This document shows positions 1-11,477 of a stretch of 64,000 bases of DNA, one piece after another. The position numbers were made by a program, and so were the translations under genes. The stretch's first letter is position 1. Each line of letters opens with the position of its first letter. The DNA comes from Malaya genurostris. Taxonomy: Eukaryota; Arthropoda; Insecta; Diptera; Culicidae. Where the stretch lies: assembly GCF_030247185.1 (NCBI RefSeq), contig NC_080572.1, forward strand, positions 299,757,656-299,821,655. Reading direction: 5' to 3'. The notes beneath the pieces are model-generated. The model was not told the origin of the DNA, searched no databases, and saw only the letters and a list, made by a program, of their open reading frames with translations.

Positions 1-494
1 TCGCTCACATCCTTCCCAACGACGACAGTAAAGTATTGTGGACCTGGAAGGGTTTTTGAGTCCTCCTTTACATAAGTCTCATCGTCCATTAAAACGCATG
101 TATCCGGACACTGCAAAAGACGCGAATACCATTTCCGGGCCCCTGTTGCTGCTCGCTTCTTCTGTTCTACACTTCGTTTCGAGATTTTCTACTTCTTGTA
201 GGTCTTCAGGTAATTTCGCCTCTTGATTCGCTGGATCATTCCGACACTTGTTCCTGCTTTTTTGGCCAGATCACGTACCACTTTCTTGTCCAGTTTCGGT
301 TTGGAAGAGCCGGGTTTTCTGCCTCTTCCTGTTAGCTCATCCAAAGAATAGTGTTCCCCAAACTTAATAATGATGGTCTTAACACCGGCATGATGAACCC
401 CAAACCGCTTCGCAAATTTTCGTATAGTAATACCCTTTTCACTTAGCCATGTGTCCAGAACCTTAATTTTCACTTCCTTTTCAATACGCGACAT
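1..494 (-). pseudogene. Tc1/mariner-superfamily transposase, N-terminal part, broken
   Basis: Reading leftwards from the ATG at 494, 101 codons encode a basic helix-turn-helix region (motifs ITIRKFAKRFGVHHAGVK and GRGRKPGSS). An in-frame TAG lies at 189-191, and the same frame then stays open for 62 codons to the window edge. It carries the first catalytic block, LMDDETYVKED, and a LPGPQYFT motif, as in IS630/Tc1/mariner transposases; the DDETYVK form recalls the mosquito ITmD37E group, but the other catalytic residues lie outside the window. The upstream end near 648 (acactcct, followed by TA at 649-650) may be the terminal inverted repeat of the element. One nonsense change separates this copy from an open frame, so it died recently or is read through. 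The superfamily is certain; the family is inferred. Confidence 0.8.
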
Positions 495-648
495 TTTGAA
501 AACGCAGAATTTCAAACGCACAAACAAGTAAACAAACGAAAGCTGACAGCCAAACGCACAGCATGCTGTTATCTGAGTATAAAAACCCATCACAAATACA
601 TGCGTACAATACAAACGTATGTGGATAGCCTATTTTCGATACACTCCT

Positions 649-1452
649 TATACTGAAGAATACACAAGTTTTCACGGTAAAAAAATGACTTTTTCTTTGT
701 TAGGCTCGGGAATTCTCATTCCATGTAGTAAGGTCGAAGGCGCCATAGCGTACTTTAAGTACGTAAGTCAGCTAGTAATGGCAACGTGATCAATCTGATT
801 AAAACTGTTGGGTCTCACATGTAAACTTTTGAAGTTAAAACGCAATATGGAATGTCAGAAGTTTGCGCTATCTCCGTATCTCGCTCAATGATACGCTTAA
901 GATGGAAATACACAGGAATGCGCACATTTAGAGTTTTCCCAGAAGGACTTTATTTCGAGATGTTACAATATCTGAATTTCTGTTTGTTAATATGTGGACA
1001 TAATGCACATATTTGGAACAGGAAATTGAATATAAACTTACGTTACAGTTTCTTGTTTTTAGAAATACGGTAATTTAAAAAATCAAGTCTTATTCATTCG
1101 AAAGCGTTCCAATTTCGTTTTACAATGATGATGGTTTTCAATCAACATTTTAAATCATTTGATATCTGTTTCATATGACTATTGATTTATATGTCGCGCA
1201 GATTTTTTTTCTGTGTTGTATGAAAATGTCAGCTATTTTTGTCTCAATCCAATTTAAAATACACAGCTTTGGCCACATATTCCTAAGTCATAATTTGCAT
1301 TATAAATAAAACAATGCTCGGCTTTAATGCATTACCCAACGGAAAAGCAGACTGAAAACATGACTGGTATTATAAAAATAACGGAATTCGAAACTTGTCG
1401 ACATAAATTTTAAAAGATATTTCATGGACCCGAATGACCAAGTAGTTAAAAG
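649..1452. other. intergenic, no gene recognised
   Basis: AT-rich sequence with only short ORFs lacking family features. I see no RNA gene or clear repeat here. Confidence 0.5.
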
Positions 1453-2097
1453 CAGAGCTAATAAAAGTCATTTTCATTGACTAAAAAATAGACAAAAATA
1501 ACGAGAAATTTATGTCACTCTCAGCTTCGCTTGCAAACTATGAGAACGAAATCCATGTTCAGTCAATGACATAAGCGGGACAGTAGTTTCAAAATTGTGT
1601 TTTTTTCTTTCATTTGCCCTTTCAATCATTTGCAGTTTTCAGTGAAAATCCCATAGTATGCAGCGTCATTATTCAACCAAAGCTGTGAGAATTGGAAACG
1701 ACAGAAAAATGTTTCACAATAAGTTTTAACTGTTGGTGCTCGAATTTGTAGTAGTTTTGGTTTTCAAAGAAGTTCTGGGATGTAATTAATTCGATTTGCC
1801 ATATTTTAGTCACTTTTTATAGCCAAGCGTCACATATTTTCAATACATCGATGAAAGAATGAGAATTGAAATTCTGCTGTTTCGACCTGAAGACGTTAGT
1901 TTGGTTTCGTCTTGCCACAGAGGAAAGAGTGACGTTGGCAATTATACTCTCTCATTTTTTCGATGAGGAACGAGAATGCTTCGTCTCTCTTCGTTTGTTC
2001 TAGTGTCGGTCATTTACAAATGAGACAGTAAAACATTGAAAATGAGACTGCTGGAATGGTTTCTTTCATTGAGAATGCGTGACAATTTTAGGCTCTG
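1453..2097 (+). mobile_element. hAT-like MITE, copy 1 (645 bp)
   Basis: The element starts CAGAGC and ends GGCTCTG, giving short inverted ends of the hAT type. It is flanked by gttaaaag (1445-1452) and attaaaag (2098-2105), a 7/8 match and the 8-bp target duplication expected for hAT elements. A second copy lies inverted at 30777-31419 and aligns over its full length. There is no coding capacity, so it must have been moved by a transposase encoded elsewhere. Confidence 0.75.
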
Positions 2098-2719
2098 ATT
2101 AAAAGGTCCTAAATAAAACAAAAAAAAAAGATATTTCATAATTCACAACCTTCTCGGATCCGACACAAATCGTGCTGCCAATTGAACTACTCTGGATGTG
2201 ATGGAACACATCTCAGAAAACTTCCCGGTAAAGAAGAATTTGGTTTATGATCTGACTGTGCCGGGTCGGTGTGGTTCAAATTAGAGTGTCTAAAACCAGA
2301 GTGATGACACTTTACTCGTAATGGTGGCAACAACTCGAAACATTTAATACACATTGTTGGCAGTTTTGTTAGCTTTATATTGTATTTGACAGGTTATTTG
2401 CTCGTTTGGAGCGATGCTGTCAAAAATGTGTCTCCAAACGAACAGCTGTCGTCAACCTTATTCTAGGAACTCTAGTTAAAATATTAGTCTTATTACTTTC
2501 ACTACCAATCATATTTCTCTTTGATTCTTCTGCTGGTCAATGATATGTGAGATTTTGCTGTGTCTCTGATGCAGTCATTTTCTCTTACCCAATGTTTGCT
2601 CGAAAGGTTCTCGGACCTCTGATTTAAACGATTTCAATTTCTGAGCCCTTTTAGTTCTAAAGTGGAAGCATATAGAACTAAATAAATTATTAATTTAACT
2701 ATTTCTGAATGTTATTGGT
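2098..2719. other. intergenic, nothing recognised
   Basis: No ORF with coding character and no repeat boundary that I can define. Confidence 0.4.
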
Positions 2720-2990
2720 AGATTTTATGAATCAAAGTCTGTTCGAGTGATTAGTTCATTACATACGCTAGAACCAGATCAATTGTAGAAGTGTTTCCCA
2801 TAAAAGATAAACTAGTTGGGCTATTTGGAAATAAAGTTGGCTAGAACCAGCGAAGAATACAATATGAATAACTCGTACCTTCGGGACATTTTTCTGGTTG
2901 TTCCACGAGACATGCTTAGCATTTAGAACCCTATTAAGAAAAACTTGGGTGTGTAATGTAAGAAACATAACCGGATGACGTGAATCCGAG
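2720..2990 (-). repeat. dispersed repeat X, copy 1
   Basis: About 240 bp aligns with 8540-8757 in the same orientation (shared blocks such as gttgggctatttggaaataa and ttccacgaga). The minus strand contains the shared peptide YFQIAQLVYLL in both copies, so the repeat may derive from a transposon ORF, but no domain is recognisable. The right end carries the gtgtaatgt...acataac module also seen at 51442 and 58447. Confidence 0.6.
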
Positions 2991-2999
2991 TAAAATAAA

Positions 3000-3950
3000 T
3001 GATTCAGTTTCTTTGATGTTGACGTTGATCTTAATTCTGGACCAGAAATTATGAAATCGAATTTTGAAGCTGAATGCTAGTACTGAATTCTGAAACTCAA
3101 TATTGATCATTTAGGGGTTACCCCGTTTGTGCTTAGGGCACATAACCGTATCGAAATTTCTTTACGCTTTGTCTTTGACTCGTCAGTGCAGAACAGTTCA
3201 AATTGAACTGCTCAATACAAAACTTGAACTACCGAGTTTTGCATTGAGCAGTTCAATTTGAACTGCTCTGCACTGATGAGCCAAAGACGAAACGGAAAGA
3301 AATTTCAATATCGATGCCAGATTCTAGAACTGAGCTCTAAACCTGAATTCGGGAACTGAATTTTGAAACTGAGTTCTAGAATTGAATTCTAGATCTGGAT
3401 TGTTAGACTGATCACTGAACCTGAGCTGTGGAAATTAACTTTGAAACTGAACTCCAGGATTCCAGTTTGGCACTGAATTCTGAACTTGAATCCTAGCACT
3501 GACCACTGGACCAGAATTCTGATCTGCAGCTGAATTTTAGTCATAGAATTCCTGTTCAGGATTCAATTTTCAATTTCGGATCCAGAAATTCAGTTCGAGA
3601 TCCGAATCCAGAATTTAGTTAAAAAATATTCAGAATCTAGTTCCTGAATTCAGTTTTTGGATCCCGATGCTAGACCTGTTAAAACTGAATTTCGGAACTG
3701 AAACTTAGTCTGAACCTCGATTTCAGTTCCAGAATTCAGTTTCGTAATTCCGATCCAAATCCAGAATTTTTTTTCCAAAATCAGCTCTAGAACCCAGGTC
3801 TATAATCTAGATCCCGATTCGGTAAAATTCGGTTCCAGTTTCAGGATTCTGGATCTCCATTCTGGCCTGGATTCTAGACGAGGAACTTTCAGATCTGGAT
3901 TCTGAACCTGAATTCTGATCTGAATTGAACGGGTCAGTTAGGCAGACTAG
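3000..3950. repeat. degenerate minisatellite of CTGAATTCTGAA-type units
   Basis: Nearly a kilobase is built from imperfect variants of ctgaattctgaa, cagaattcagttcc and agatctggattc in both orientations, without a constant period. A shorter patch of the same kind occurs at about 51840-51965. It holds no ORF. The hairpin at 3152-3308 interrupts it. Confidence 0.7.
3152..3308. repeat. hairpin (foldback) MITE
   Basis: A nearly uninterrupted inverted repeat of about 75 bp per arm, with the arms almost meeting around 3228. Each arm contains the further dyad agcagttcaatttgaactgc. It shares the arm segment ctcatcagtgca with the palindrome at 57503-57743, which suggests one hairpin family. Confidence 0.75.
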
Positions 3951-4433
3951 AATGAATGAAGTTTCAAATTTTTACCTTCTTTACTTATCAATCATTTTAG
4001 AAAATTTTAATTTTGAGTTATTTGTGGTTTTCTAATGCTAATTATGTTTATACGTTTAGTAAAATTTTAGTTTAATAAAACTTATCACTCACCTGCATGA
4101 TAAATTTTGAAAAGGTGTCCCATAGTAAAGTAAGTTGTATTGATTAACAAAGAAATTGAAAAAAAACTATGTTTTAGATGAGTCAGACGTTGAAGCCTAA
4201 AATTTGGCAAATTTATGGTTATGATTTTAAATTTGATTTTATTGGATGAGAATTTAAAATTTTTTGTCTGGTATGATATAGTCAATAATTGAATTTATGG
4301 TTTCCATCACAATCAAAGTATGGAAATTTCAGTTTGCTTTCACATCTCATCCAAGTCAGTCGATAAAACAAAACCGCTTACGTTCGGGACGAAAGAAACC
4401 AAGTACAGTATTGGACAATAGAACGACCTCGAA
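3951..4433. other. intergenic with a fragment of repeat J
   Basis: Around 4090-4140 a short stretch (tcccatagtaaagtaagt) matches the right end of the repeat at 52167-52579 and 59988-60399. Nothing else is recognised. Confidence 0.4.
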
Positions 4434-4685
4434 ATGAGTGAACCAAACGAACAAAAGCTACCGCCGATACGAAAGAATACAATTTTGTTTACTTCAGGCA
4501 GTGCAAAATTCGACCTTCGATACGAGAGCTTGAAGGTTTGCTTAGAGAGCAAATGCATCTTGACATTAAACGTGTGCATTTACTTCAATGCAATAAGACA
4601 AATAATGTTGTTTACATCCAGATTTATAAAGAGTTGGATGCGACAGTCTCCAACAACAATGAAGCATCCCCCTCCGAACTAATTG
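4434..4685 (+). pseudogene. probable retrotransposon ORF1 (gag-like) N-terminus, frameshifted
   Basis: From the ATG at 4434 a coding-like stretch reads MSEPNEQKLPPIRKN and continues to FDLRYESLKV. Near 4538 the frame shifts, and the next frame continues with LREQMHLDIKRVHLLQCNKT and VVYIQIYKELDA. This order (F..RY..L...L ... L..K.V..LQCN...N.VYIQ) resembles the N-terminus of gag-like ORF1 proteins of insect non-LTR retrotransposons. The family call rests on remembered pattern similarity only. It has no intact frame beyond 4685. Confidence 0.4.
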
Positions 4686-6010
4686 TTTTGCCGCTCACTT
4701 TATTCGTAGGTTGGCTGAACAGATTTCCGCAAGGCTCGTTTGAATGATACTATTGGACCATTGATCAAGTTTGAAGATCAAATGGCTGTGTTTTCTGGTT
4801 CCGGGGATATCAGGGTATAAGTGACGTAACCACAAATCGCAAATTTTTCCTCGTTCAAAGATTTCGAAGATAACTCAACAAATTTCGATAAACTTCGGCT
4901 AATTTAAAAACTACGATGTGGTAACTGATCAAGTTTGGAAAGGTTATGGCGAACATTTCCGGTTCGGCAGTTGTAATTTTATATGTGACATAACCGACAA
5001 ATGTAAGGGTTTTTTATTTCACCGAAATTTGTCGGAGATTTCGAAAAACTTAGACTCTTTTGAAAGCTATTTGCTATTATTTTGTTATAGCCGAATATAG
5101 AATCTAATATATGTTTTAATGAGACTAGGTGTATTAAGAAAGGTCTTTTCTGGAAATGATTGATGTCGACCCTGTTTACTATTCCACAGCTAAATGGCAT
5201 GCAGAATCGAAATATGTTCAATGCTGATTCATTTTGTTTACACGTACGATTCAATTGTGTTCTTTTCATGTGCAATAAATACTATTTACTACAGATAGAC
5301 CACAATTTGCAATCATTTTCGTTTATTGTTATTATTATTACTAGTCAAAATGATAATACAATTTTTGCGTGCACACTGTCTTCAATTACTGCGCATTATT
5401 TTCGCACATTACACTGTTTGGAAACACATCACGGCCTACATTGATTGAAGATAAACGTAACACTGTATCAGTGCTGCCTGCCCTCTCGACGGAACGTGAT
5501 AGCGAATGAAACGATACACCATGGTCAACCCTATCGTGCACCAATCGGTGACGTGAAGCAAGTCACACATTCGATAATCTGACTCGCTTGGTGTTCAGGA
5601 AACTTTCAACTTCGGTCCCGGTCGGTAATCGGAACAATTGGCCTCCGATGACCTGCGAACACCAGACTACAAACAACCACCACGAGACTGACTGATTTTG
5701 TTTTTCTTACCACAAATAACCACTTAATTCTGGTTCGTTTGCGATTGACCACTTGCGGTGCTTTGATAAGAACCGTATTTAATTTAACAGCACTTTTGTT
5801 TCTGGTTGGGGAATCTCAATGACATAACTCGAACATCATTTGTGAAACCATGAAATTTTTTACAACGTTTCACCTACTATGTCACGTTTAGCTACTAGGC
5901 TAACAAATCGCCGAGAACGTCGATCTACGTCGGTCGTTGAAATGCGTACCTTCTGCGGTCCAGCTGATAACAGTATTGTTGTTGAGATAACATGTCAACG
6001 GAGGGCTGAT
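4686..6010. other. intergenic; less repetitive stretch at 5450-5960
   Basis: 4750-5450 looks like decayed repeat DNA. 5450-5960 is less AT-rich and non-repetitive. On the minus strand it contains an initiator-like TCAGTC around 5690 and a donor-like gtaaga near 5710, so it could hold a promoter or untranslated exon of a minus-strand gene. No protein evidence supports this. Confidence 0.25.
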
Positions 6011-7108
6011 TGATAAGAACTTCTGTCACTGTGTGAGGCAATTGTTGTTTTTTTTCTATTAAAGAACGATTTCACCAAAACAGACGAAGGATAGTTTTTG
6101 CGATATGTAGCAAGCCATGAGTTTGCTCATTAGTGCTTGGACAGCAGCGGCAGCGAATGTCACAGATAGCTAATAACAATAACAAGTAAGTGATGAATGT
6201 TCTGGCTCAAATTGATTACCTATTTTTTATGTTTTTTTTTAATATCCGCTGTCAATCTGTGAATTGATACAAAACAAATCAATTGGCTTCTGCCGATTGT
6301 GGGTAGGAGTCTCGCAAGTAGTGCGTGAATGAGGAATATTCAAGCTAGGACAATCAGTTGCTTAAAATATGAACCTCTGTGTTTTGGAAAATCTTGTCAT
6401 TCTTGTGCTATGTAAAGAACTAATAACAAAATTAGGCAGATTATTTATACCTAAACGGAAGCTTGTAGATGTATTTTGTAGCATCTTCAGATGTTGAATT
6501 CGTTAAGAAACAATTCACAATTTTAGGAAAACTGACATTGTTGCAAAACGCAAAAACAGTTGTATGACAAATATTTTCACTCACTTTTCTCAGAAATGAC
6601 TGAACCGATTTTCGCAAACTTAGATTCAAATGAAAGGTCTTATAGTCACATTCAAAATTACTGAATTTCATTTGAATCCTTCTTTCGGTTCCGGAATCAC
6701 AGGGTGATATGCACCAAAAATGTGAAAATACTGTCACTCACTTTTCTCGAAGATGGCTGAACCGATTTTCACAAACTTAGATTCATCTGAAAGATCGTAA
6801 GATGCCATACGAATATCCTACCCCTGGTTCCGAAGTTAGGGTGCTCAGTGTAAAAATGTCAATTTCAATTTTTTTTTTCATGCTACTTTTTTATATTTTC
6901 TAGTGAATTTCTTGATAGTCTGTAACCAAATAAACCATTGATAGTTCCACTACCGGAACATTTTGTTTCCAAAACTCAAATTGTCACAGAAAATCGTGAA
7001 AAAATTTGTTGGTCTTATTAGTTTATGGTTGAATGAACCGAATGTCACTATGCCGATATCTAGTTTTCGGTTCCAGAAGTACCGACAATAGTAATCAAAT
7101 GTGATAAA
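6011..7108. repeat. decayed repeats with a recurrent 'aaccgattttc.caaacttaga' module
   Basis: The module ctgaaccgattttc.caaacttagattca occurs at about 6600 and 6755, with relatives at 30490 and 50550. It is spaced like an internal repeat of a long decayed element. No ORF. Confidence 0.5.
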
Positions 7109-7149
7109 ATGGAGCCAACTTTGGTCCAGGATTTAGGAAGATGTTGCCC

Positions 7150-7400
7150 CGAGGTCACCATTCCATTGACCAGCCCCTCCTCAATGATATGTTTGCATCA
7201 AATGGATTCGATCATTACAGAAAGACTTTCGATTTCTTGCAATTGGCAAGCAATCAACGCGTATATAGTTTATGTTCTTCAATTTCGTATAAATAGTTAC
7301 CATTTTCAGATCTTACAAATTTTTTAGTTGTCTTAATCGTATCCAGATATTCAGTCTTCAAAAACAGCCAATTACACGCTTGGGACATAGTATGATATTG
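7150..7400 (+). repeat. dispersed repeat Y, copy 1
   Basis: Aligns in the same orientation with 58155-58430; shared blocks include tttgcatcaaatggattc and cttgggaca. Both copies are broken in all frames. The class is unknown. Confidence 0.6.
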
Positions 7401-7469
7401 CACACATCTGAGTATTTTTCCTATAAACAATCCTGCATGAAACACTAATAATAACAATAGAGAAATTAC

Positions 7470-8539
7470 TTATACCCAAAGAGTTACTTTTAGTCATAAG
7501 ACGTGTTTTGCTTTAAATATCGAATGTCGAATGGGTGGAAAGTGACCGGGAAAAAACGGTGCAAAACCAGGAAAAATATTACTAGCTGAAATATGAGTAA
7601 CAACTTTCAGCATCAAGTTGGAGGCGATGTCCAATTTTGCGTTTGAGTGAGAAGTTCAGCAAAAATGTCGAAACAACTTATTGTCCCATACAGGTTTCAT
7701 GTTTAACTATTCATTGGAAATTGGGCCAACACTCCATGCCTCGTCCAACGATTCTCCAAGGGCCTCAACACAGTTTTAAATCAATCAGAAAGCATCAGAG
7801 CTTTTCTTTAACTTTATTAATGATTGATGTAATATAGTATGTCTCAGCAATGTTATTTTGAGACAATACTTGTGTTTTACTCAGTGGCGTCTTATGAAAA
7901 AATTGTGGTATAATATCAGATATAGCAGTTTGTTGTAAATGAAAACTAAAGATTGAGGAATGGATATTCGCTTGTGTTTTTCAATACAATGAAATAACAA
8001 TAATAAAACCGCTTCGATGTTGCAACTGATACAGCAATTATTTTTCAACTGCCAAAAGCATAGGCCACTGAAACTTCTCCTGAAGTTGTTCTCACATATG
8101 TATATGAGATGTGTGTAAATACATGCAATTTCGGTGCCCAAGGCAAAGTACTCGAGTTCAGAGCGCCAGGCAAATGCGATATAAAAACATCTTTTGGCTG
8201 TTATTTAACAGTTTGGGGAGAATTTGTGCATATTGTGCTGTGGATAAAATTGCTCATTATTTTATTTTCGGTGCCATCCGACATGTTCTCATCGAATAAA
8301 TAGAGAATATAAAATATAATTATATGAGGATGGGGATGCAGTCAATTCCTTCAGTTTGACCGGTTGTGCAGTGCACGACGTGCACATGAGGATGAGACGC
8401 CACTGGTTTTGCTCATATTTGTTTGAGATATTGATTTCAACAGGACTCACAGAATTGAAAAAGTTGTCGACATTGGCTTTATCCACCGTTTGCAGGGAGT
8501 ATTAACTATTGCTTTTTTAATCCTGAATATTATTGGTAG
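7470..8539. other. intergenic, nothing recognised
   Basis: Short ORFs only, none with recognisable features. Confidence 0.4.
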
Positions 8540-8757
8540 ATCAAAGTCTGTTTGAGTAATTCGTTCACTACAAATGTTACAATAATCGTCTAGATCCGGA
8601 TCAGTTGTAGAAGGGTTTCCCAATAGAAGATAAACCAGTTGGGCTATTTGGAAATAAAACTGGTTAGAAATCATGAAGAATTCGTACTTTTTGGTAATTT
8701 GTCTGGTTATTCCACGAGAGATGCTAAGCATTTAGAATTCCATTAAGAAAAAAAAGA
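8540..8757 (-). repeat. dispersed repeat X, copy 2
   Basis: Matches 2720-2990 (see that entry). The minus strand reads YFQIAQLVYLLLGNP and then a CNIC pair, suggesting a decayed transposon-derived coding segment. Confidence 0.6.
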
Positions 8758-8794
8758 TCGCTATGCGAGCAAGCGACTACCAATTTCTTATCCT

Positions 8795-9004
8795 TCTCGA
8801 CGTTTGTTAAGGATGCTATGTTCTGCGGCTTCAGAACTATTTGGGTCAAGTGGCATTATGAGTAATCTCAATAATCGCCGATTAGCAATCAAGATTAATG
8901 ACTATATTCAAAGAGTTTATCGCTCCATCCGGAATCTCACAAGGCAAGGTCTTGGACCTCTGATCTTCCTCCTGTACTTCAACGATGTGAATGTTTCTTT
9001 GTAA
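8795..9004 (+). pseudogene. non-LTR retrotransposon reverse transcriptase remnant (jockey-like)
   Basis: One frame reads NNRRLAIKINDYIQR; the next reads FIAPSGISQGKVL; after a further shift near 8958 the frame reads GPLIFLLYFNDVNVSL and stops. Together they reproduce the conserved RT block SG.(P/S)QG.VLGPLLF.LY.ND of jockey-type retrotransposons. The catalytic FADD box is absent. At least two frameshifts show that it is dead. Confidence 0.75.
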
Positions 9005-9795
9005 TGTCTTGGTCTCTATATTGCTCACTCATTCGTACAACGTTCGAGTAGTACTCTACGATATGGAATCCTTATTACTTTAACGGCGCTCACCGAATAG
9101 AATCAATCCGTGGATTATTGATTGGACTTGACACACTTGTCATTTCACGCAATTTATCCCGTGCTATGTTGATAACCACCATATTGAACAACTAAATAGA
9201 CTGTCCTGCACTCCTGAGAGAAATTTTTATTTGAGATGAAATTTTTTTTGTCGGACATGACATTGTCAATAATTAAATTTATGGATTCTATCACAATCAG
9301 AGCATGAAAATTCTTCTGATGGTTTCGTTCATTGAACAAACGTGTTTGCAAACGAATTACCACAATTTAATTTAATTCGTTTTGGGCCTATTCTAAAAAC
9401 CGGGAATTTTAATCTCGCAAACCGGGAAATTGAAATCGGCAAATCACTTGCCACCCTGGCACCAGGACGTCAAGCCGAAATAGTTGATTTATTTGAAGGA
9501 TTAAACATAAATTTTGCATTTCATAGGATTTATTACATAGGTAAAGTGTATAATTTCGAAATATTATTCAAACAATAACCTGGCCTTAAAAAATGGTACA
9601 AAAATGGTAAATTAGTGTTGTAGTTTGACTTCAAATGTTTAAAATCGATTTGTTTTCAGTTAAGGATTCGATTAGCAATTTTGTCAATACTTTTATTTGA
9701 AAACTTGACTAATTTTATGAGCATCGATAGAACAAGAATTTTTTTGTCTAATGAAATCCTACACTGAAAAAAATCGATTTTCAAAATTTAAAGTA
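9005..9795. other. intergenic with one unexplained open frame
   Basis: 9342-9578 (+) is open for 78 codons and contains EIEIGKSLATLAPGRQAEIV, which looks protein-like, but the frame starts at GTG and has no family I recognise. It may be a captured or transposon-derived fragment. Confidence 0.25.
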
Positions 9796-11089
9796 CACGC
9801 AGAGAAAAATATTGTAAAGATAACTAAATTTTGGTTTCAAGCAACGATTTATTTTGTTGAAATAGTGACAAAAGAAAATCTGATTTGAAATTGCAAATAT
9901 TGTTGCTTGAAGCTACAAAATAAGATATTTGATTTTTCTCAGTGCATTAGTTTGTTTCAAGAAATATTTTGATTTTGAAATTTCTTGACAAACGGTAAAT
10001 TTAACTTTCAAAATAAGTTTAAAATGAACTAGCTTTAGATAATGATAATATTTTTATTTCTTTGAATTTATAAACTTTGCAGTTGAAATGAACGGTAAGA
10101 TTCAAACCTAAAATAATTAGTATTTCAACATACGCTTTTGTTTGTTAAAATCATTCATTTTTGTTTGTCATTATTCTTAAAAAGAGATTTCTTTCAAACT
10201 AATTTTCAAGGTAATTTTTTAAACTAATTTTATTTCGATTTTTATCCAAATTTAAATTGTTAATTACTTTCAATTTTTTAAGTTGGGCACTTTTGTCGTG
10301 GGACGATCAAATTTTTCACATGCCACAATCGATGATTCGGTGCTCCATTAATCTGGTCAAGATAGAATTCCTGCATCAAATATTTTCTGTAAAAAAAGTG
10401 TTATGTAATGTAATGCAAGTTTAGTAATATTTTGAATTATCCATACATACACTTGAACTGTTAAAAGATACCAAGGAAACGAAAGAAACGCTTGAATTTT
10501 CCTTCTGAAACACGTACAAACTTTTTTGATTATCCGTGAAGAAAAAATCTTTGGTTTATAAGAAACAAAACTGATACGGTTAATTCAAACAATAAACTTT
10601 GTCATTATTTTATTTAATTATAGAGGTTTTAACCTTAGGGTTATTCGACTCTTCGGACCAGAAAAACTTTCTGACCCTATGTGCGGGGTTGGGAATCGAA
10701 CCCAGGTGGGCTACGTGAAAGGCGCTATACCCGTCCTTATAAAGTTGTCATTACACAAATAAGTTCATAGATAAAATGAATTAATATTTTTCATGATAAA
10801 AATGTAAAACACGATTGAATCAACAAATACATTGCCAATAAAATCAACTCGACTTTTGTTGACCTATAATAAAGGGTTAATTTATTTAAACCATAAAATC
10901 AGCCGAGACAAACCAGTTTTTCGTTAACCAGGATGAGAATTTGTCTTCAACTCAAATAGATATAATTGTTGATGTAGAAGGGAGAAATTGATTCAAAACA
11001 ATCATATTCTAGCTTGAAATCAGCAGAAATCATATTTTAAAATCTACTGACTGTTTTGTTATTTTAAACAAGCTCAATTTCTCTGCGTG
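9796..11089 (+). mobile_element. TA-flanked non-autonomous transposon (TIR cacgcagag), copy 1
   Basis: It begins cacgcagagaaa after TA (9794-9795) and ends tttctctgcgtg before TA (11090-11091), as for Tc1/mariner-type insertion. There is no transposase ORF. A second, internally deleted copy lies at about 52766-54351. Comparison of the two shows that this copy gained a SINE at 10608-10744. Confidence 0.7.
10608..10744 (-). mobile_element. tRNA-derived SINE with target-site duplication
   Basis: On the minus strand it has a tRNA-like head with the Pol III box B ggttcgattcc, a partial box A region (ggtatagcgcc), then ggtcagaaagtttttctgg, and a tail reading taaggttaaaacctctataa followed by an A/T-rich 3' end. 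Head and tail match the usual layout of mosquito tRNA-SINEs. It is flanked by the 9-bp direct repeat ttgtcatta (10599-10607 and 10745-10753). The related element at 52766-54351 lacks it and serves as the empty site. Confidence 0.85.
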
Positions 11090-11255
11090 TAAAGAATAAC
11101 ACCATATTCGAATTCATTGAATTGAAAAGGTAGGTTATTATGCTTTCTTATAACCATCCATGTAATGTAAGACAGGTATTTTTAGGAAAAACAAGAGAGT
11201 TTCTAACTAAGAAATTTTCTCGTCCATTACTGATATTTTTCACAAATATCTGGTA

Positions 11256-11477
11256 ACTAGCGATAGAGTATTCTGTGATATCTCCCCACAAATTAAGTTT
11301 TTTTTTGTATTCTTGGATGATGATGACATTTAGTTTAGTTCAGTTTTCAACAAAAAATCAGTCGAAAACAACAAAAAGTTTGTCGAGAATTAAACTAAGC
11401 TGAGTGTCATTATCATCCAAGTATTTTAAAAAAACTCAACTGATGGGGAAATATCACAGAATACTCTCTCGCTAGTT
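11256..11477. repeat. palindromic MITE (222 bp)
   Basis: Long imperfect inverted arms: agagtattctgtgatat at the left is matched by atatcacagaatactct at the right, and ggatgatgatgacat by gtcattatcatcc, around a short central spacer. No ORF. Confidence 0.7.

Noticed and set aside
10680..10744. Possible tRNA gene (ggttcgattcc)
   Set aside because: The acceptor stem and a proper anticodon arm are missing and a SINE tail follows; it is a tRNA-derived SINE.
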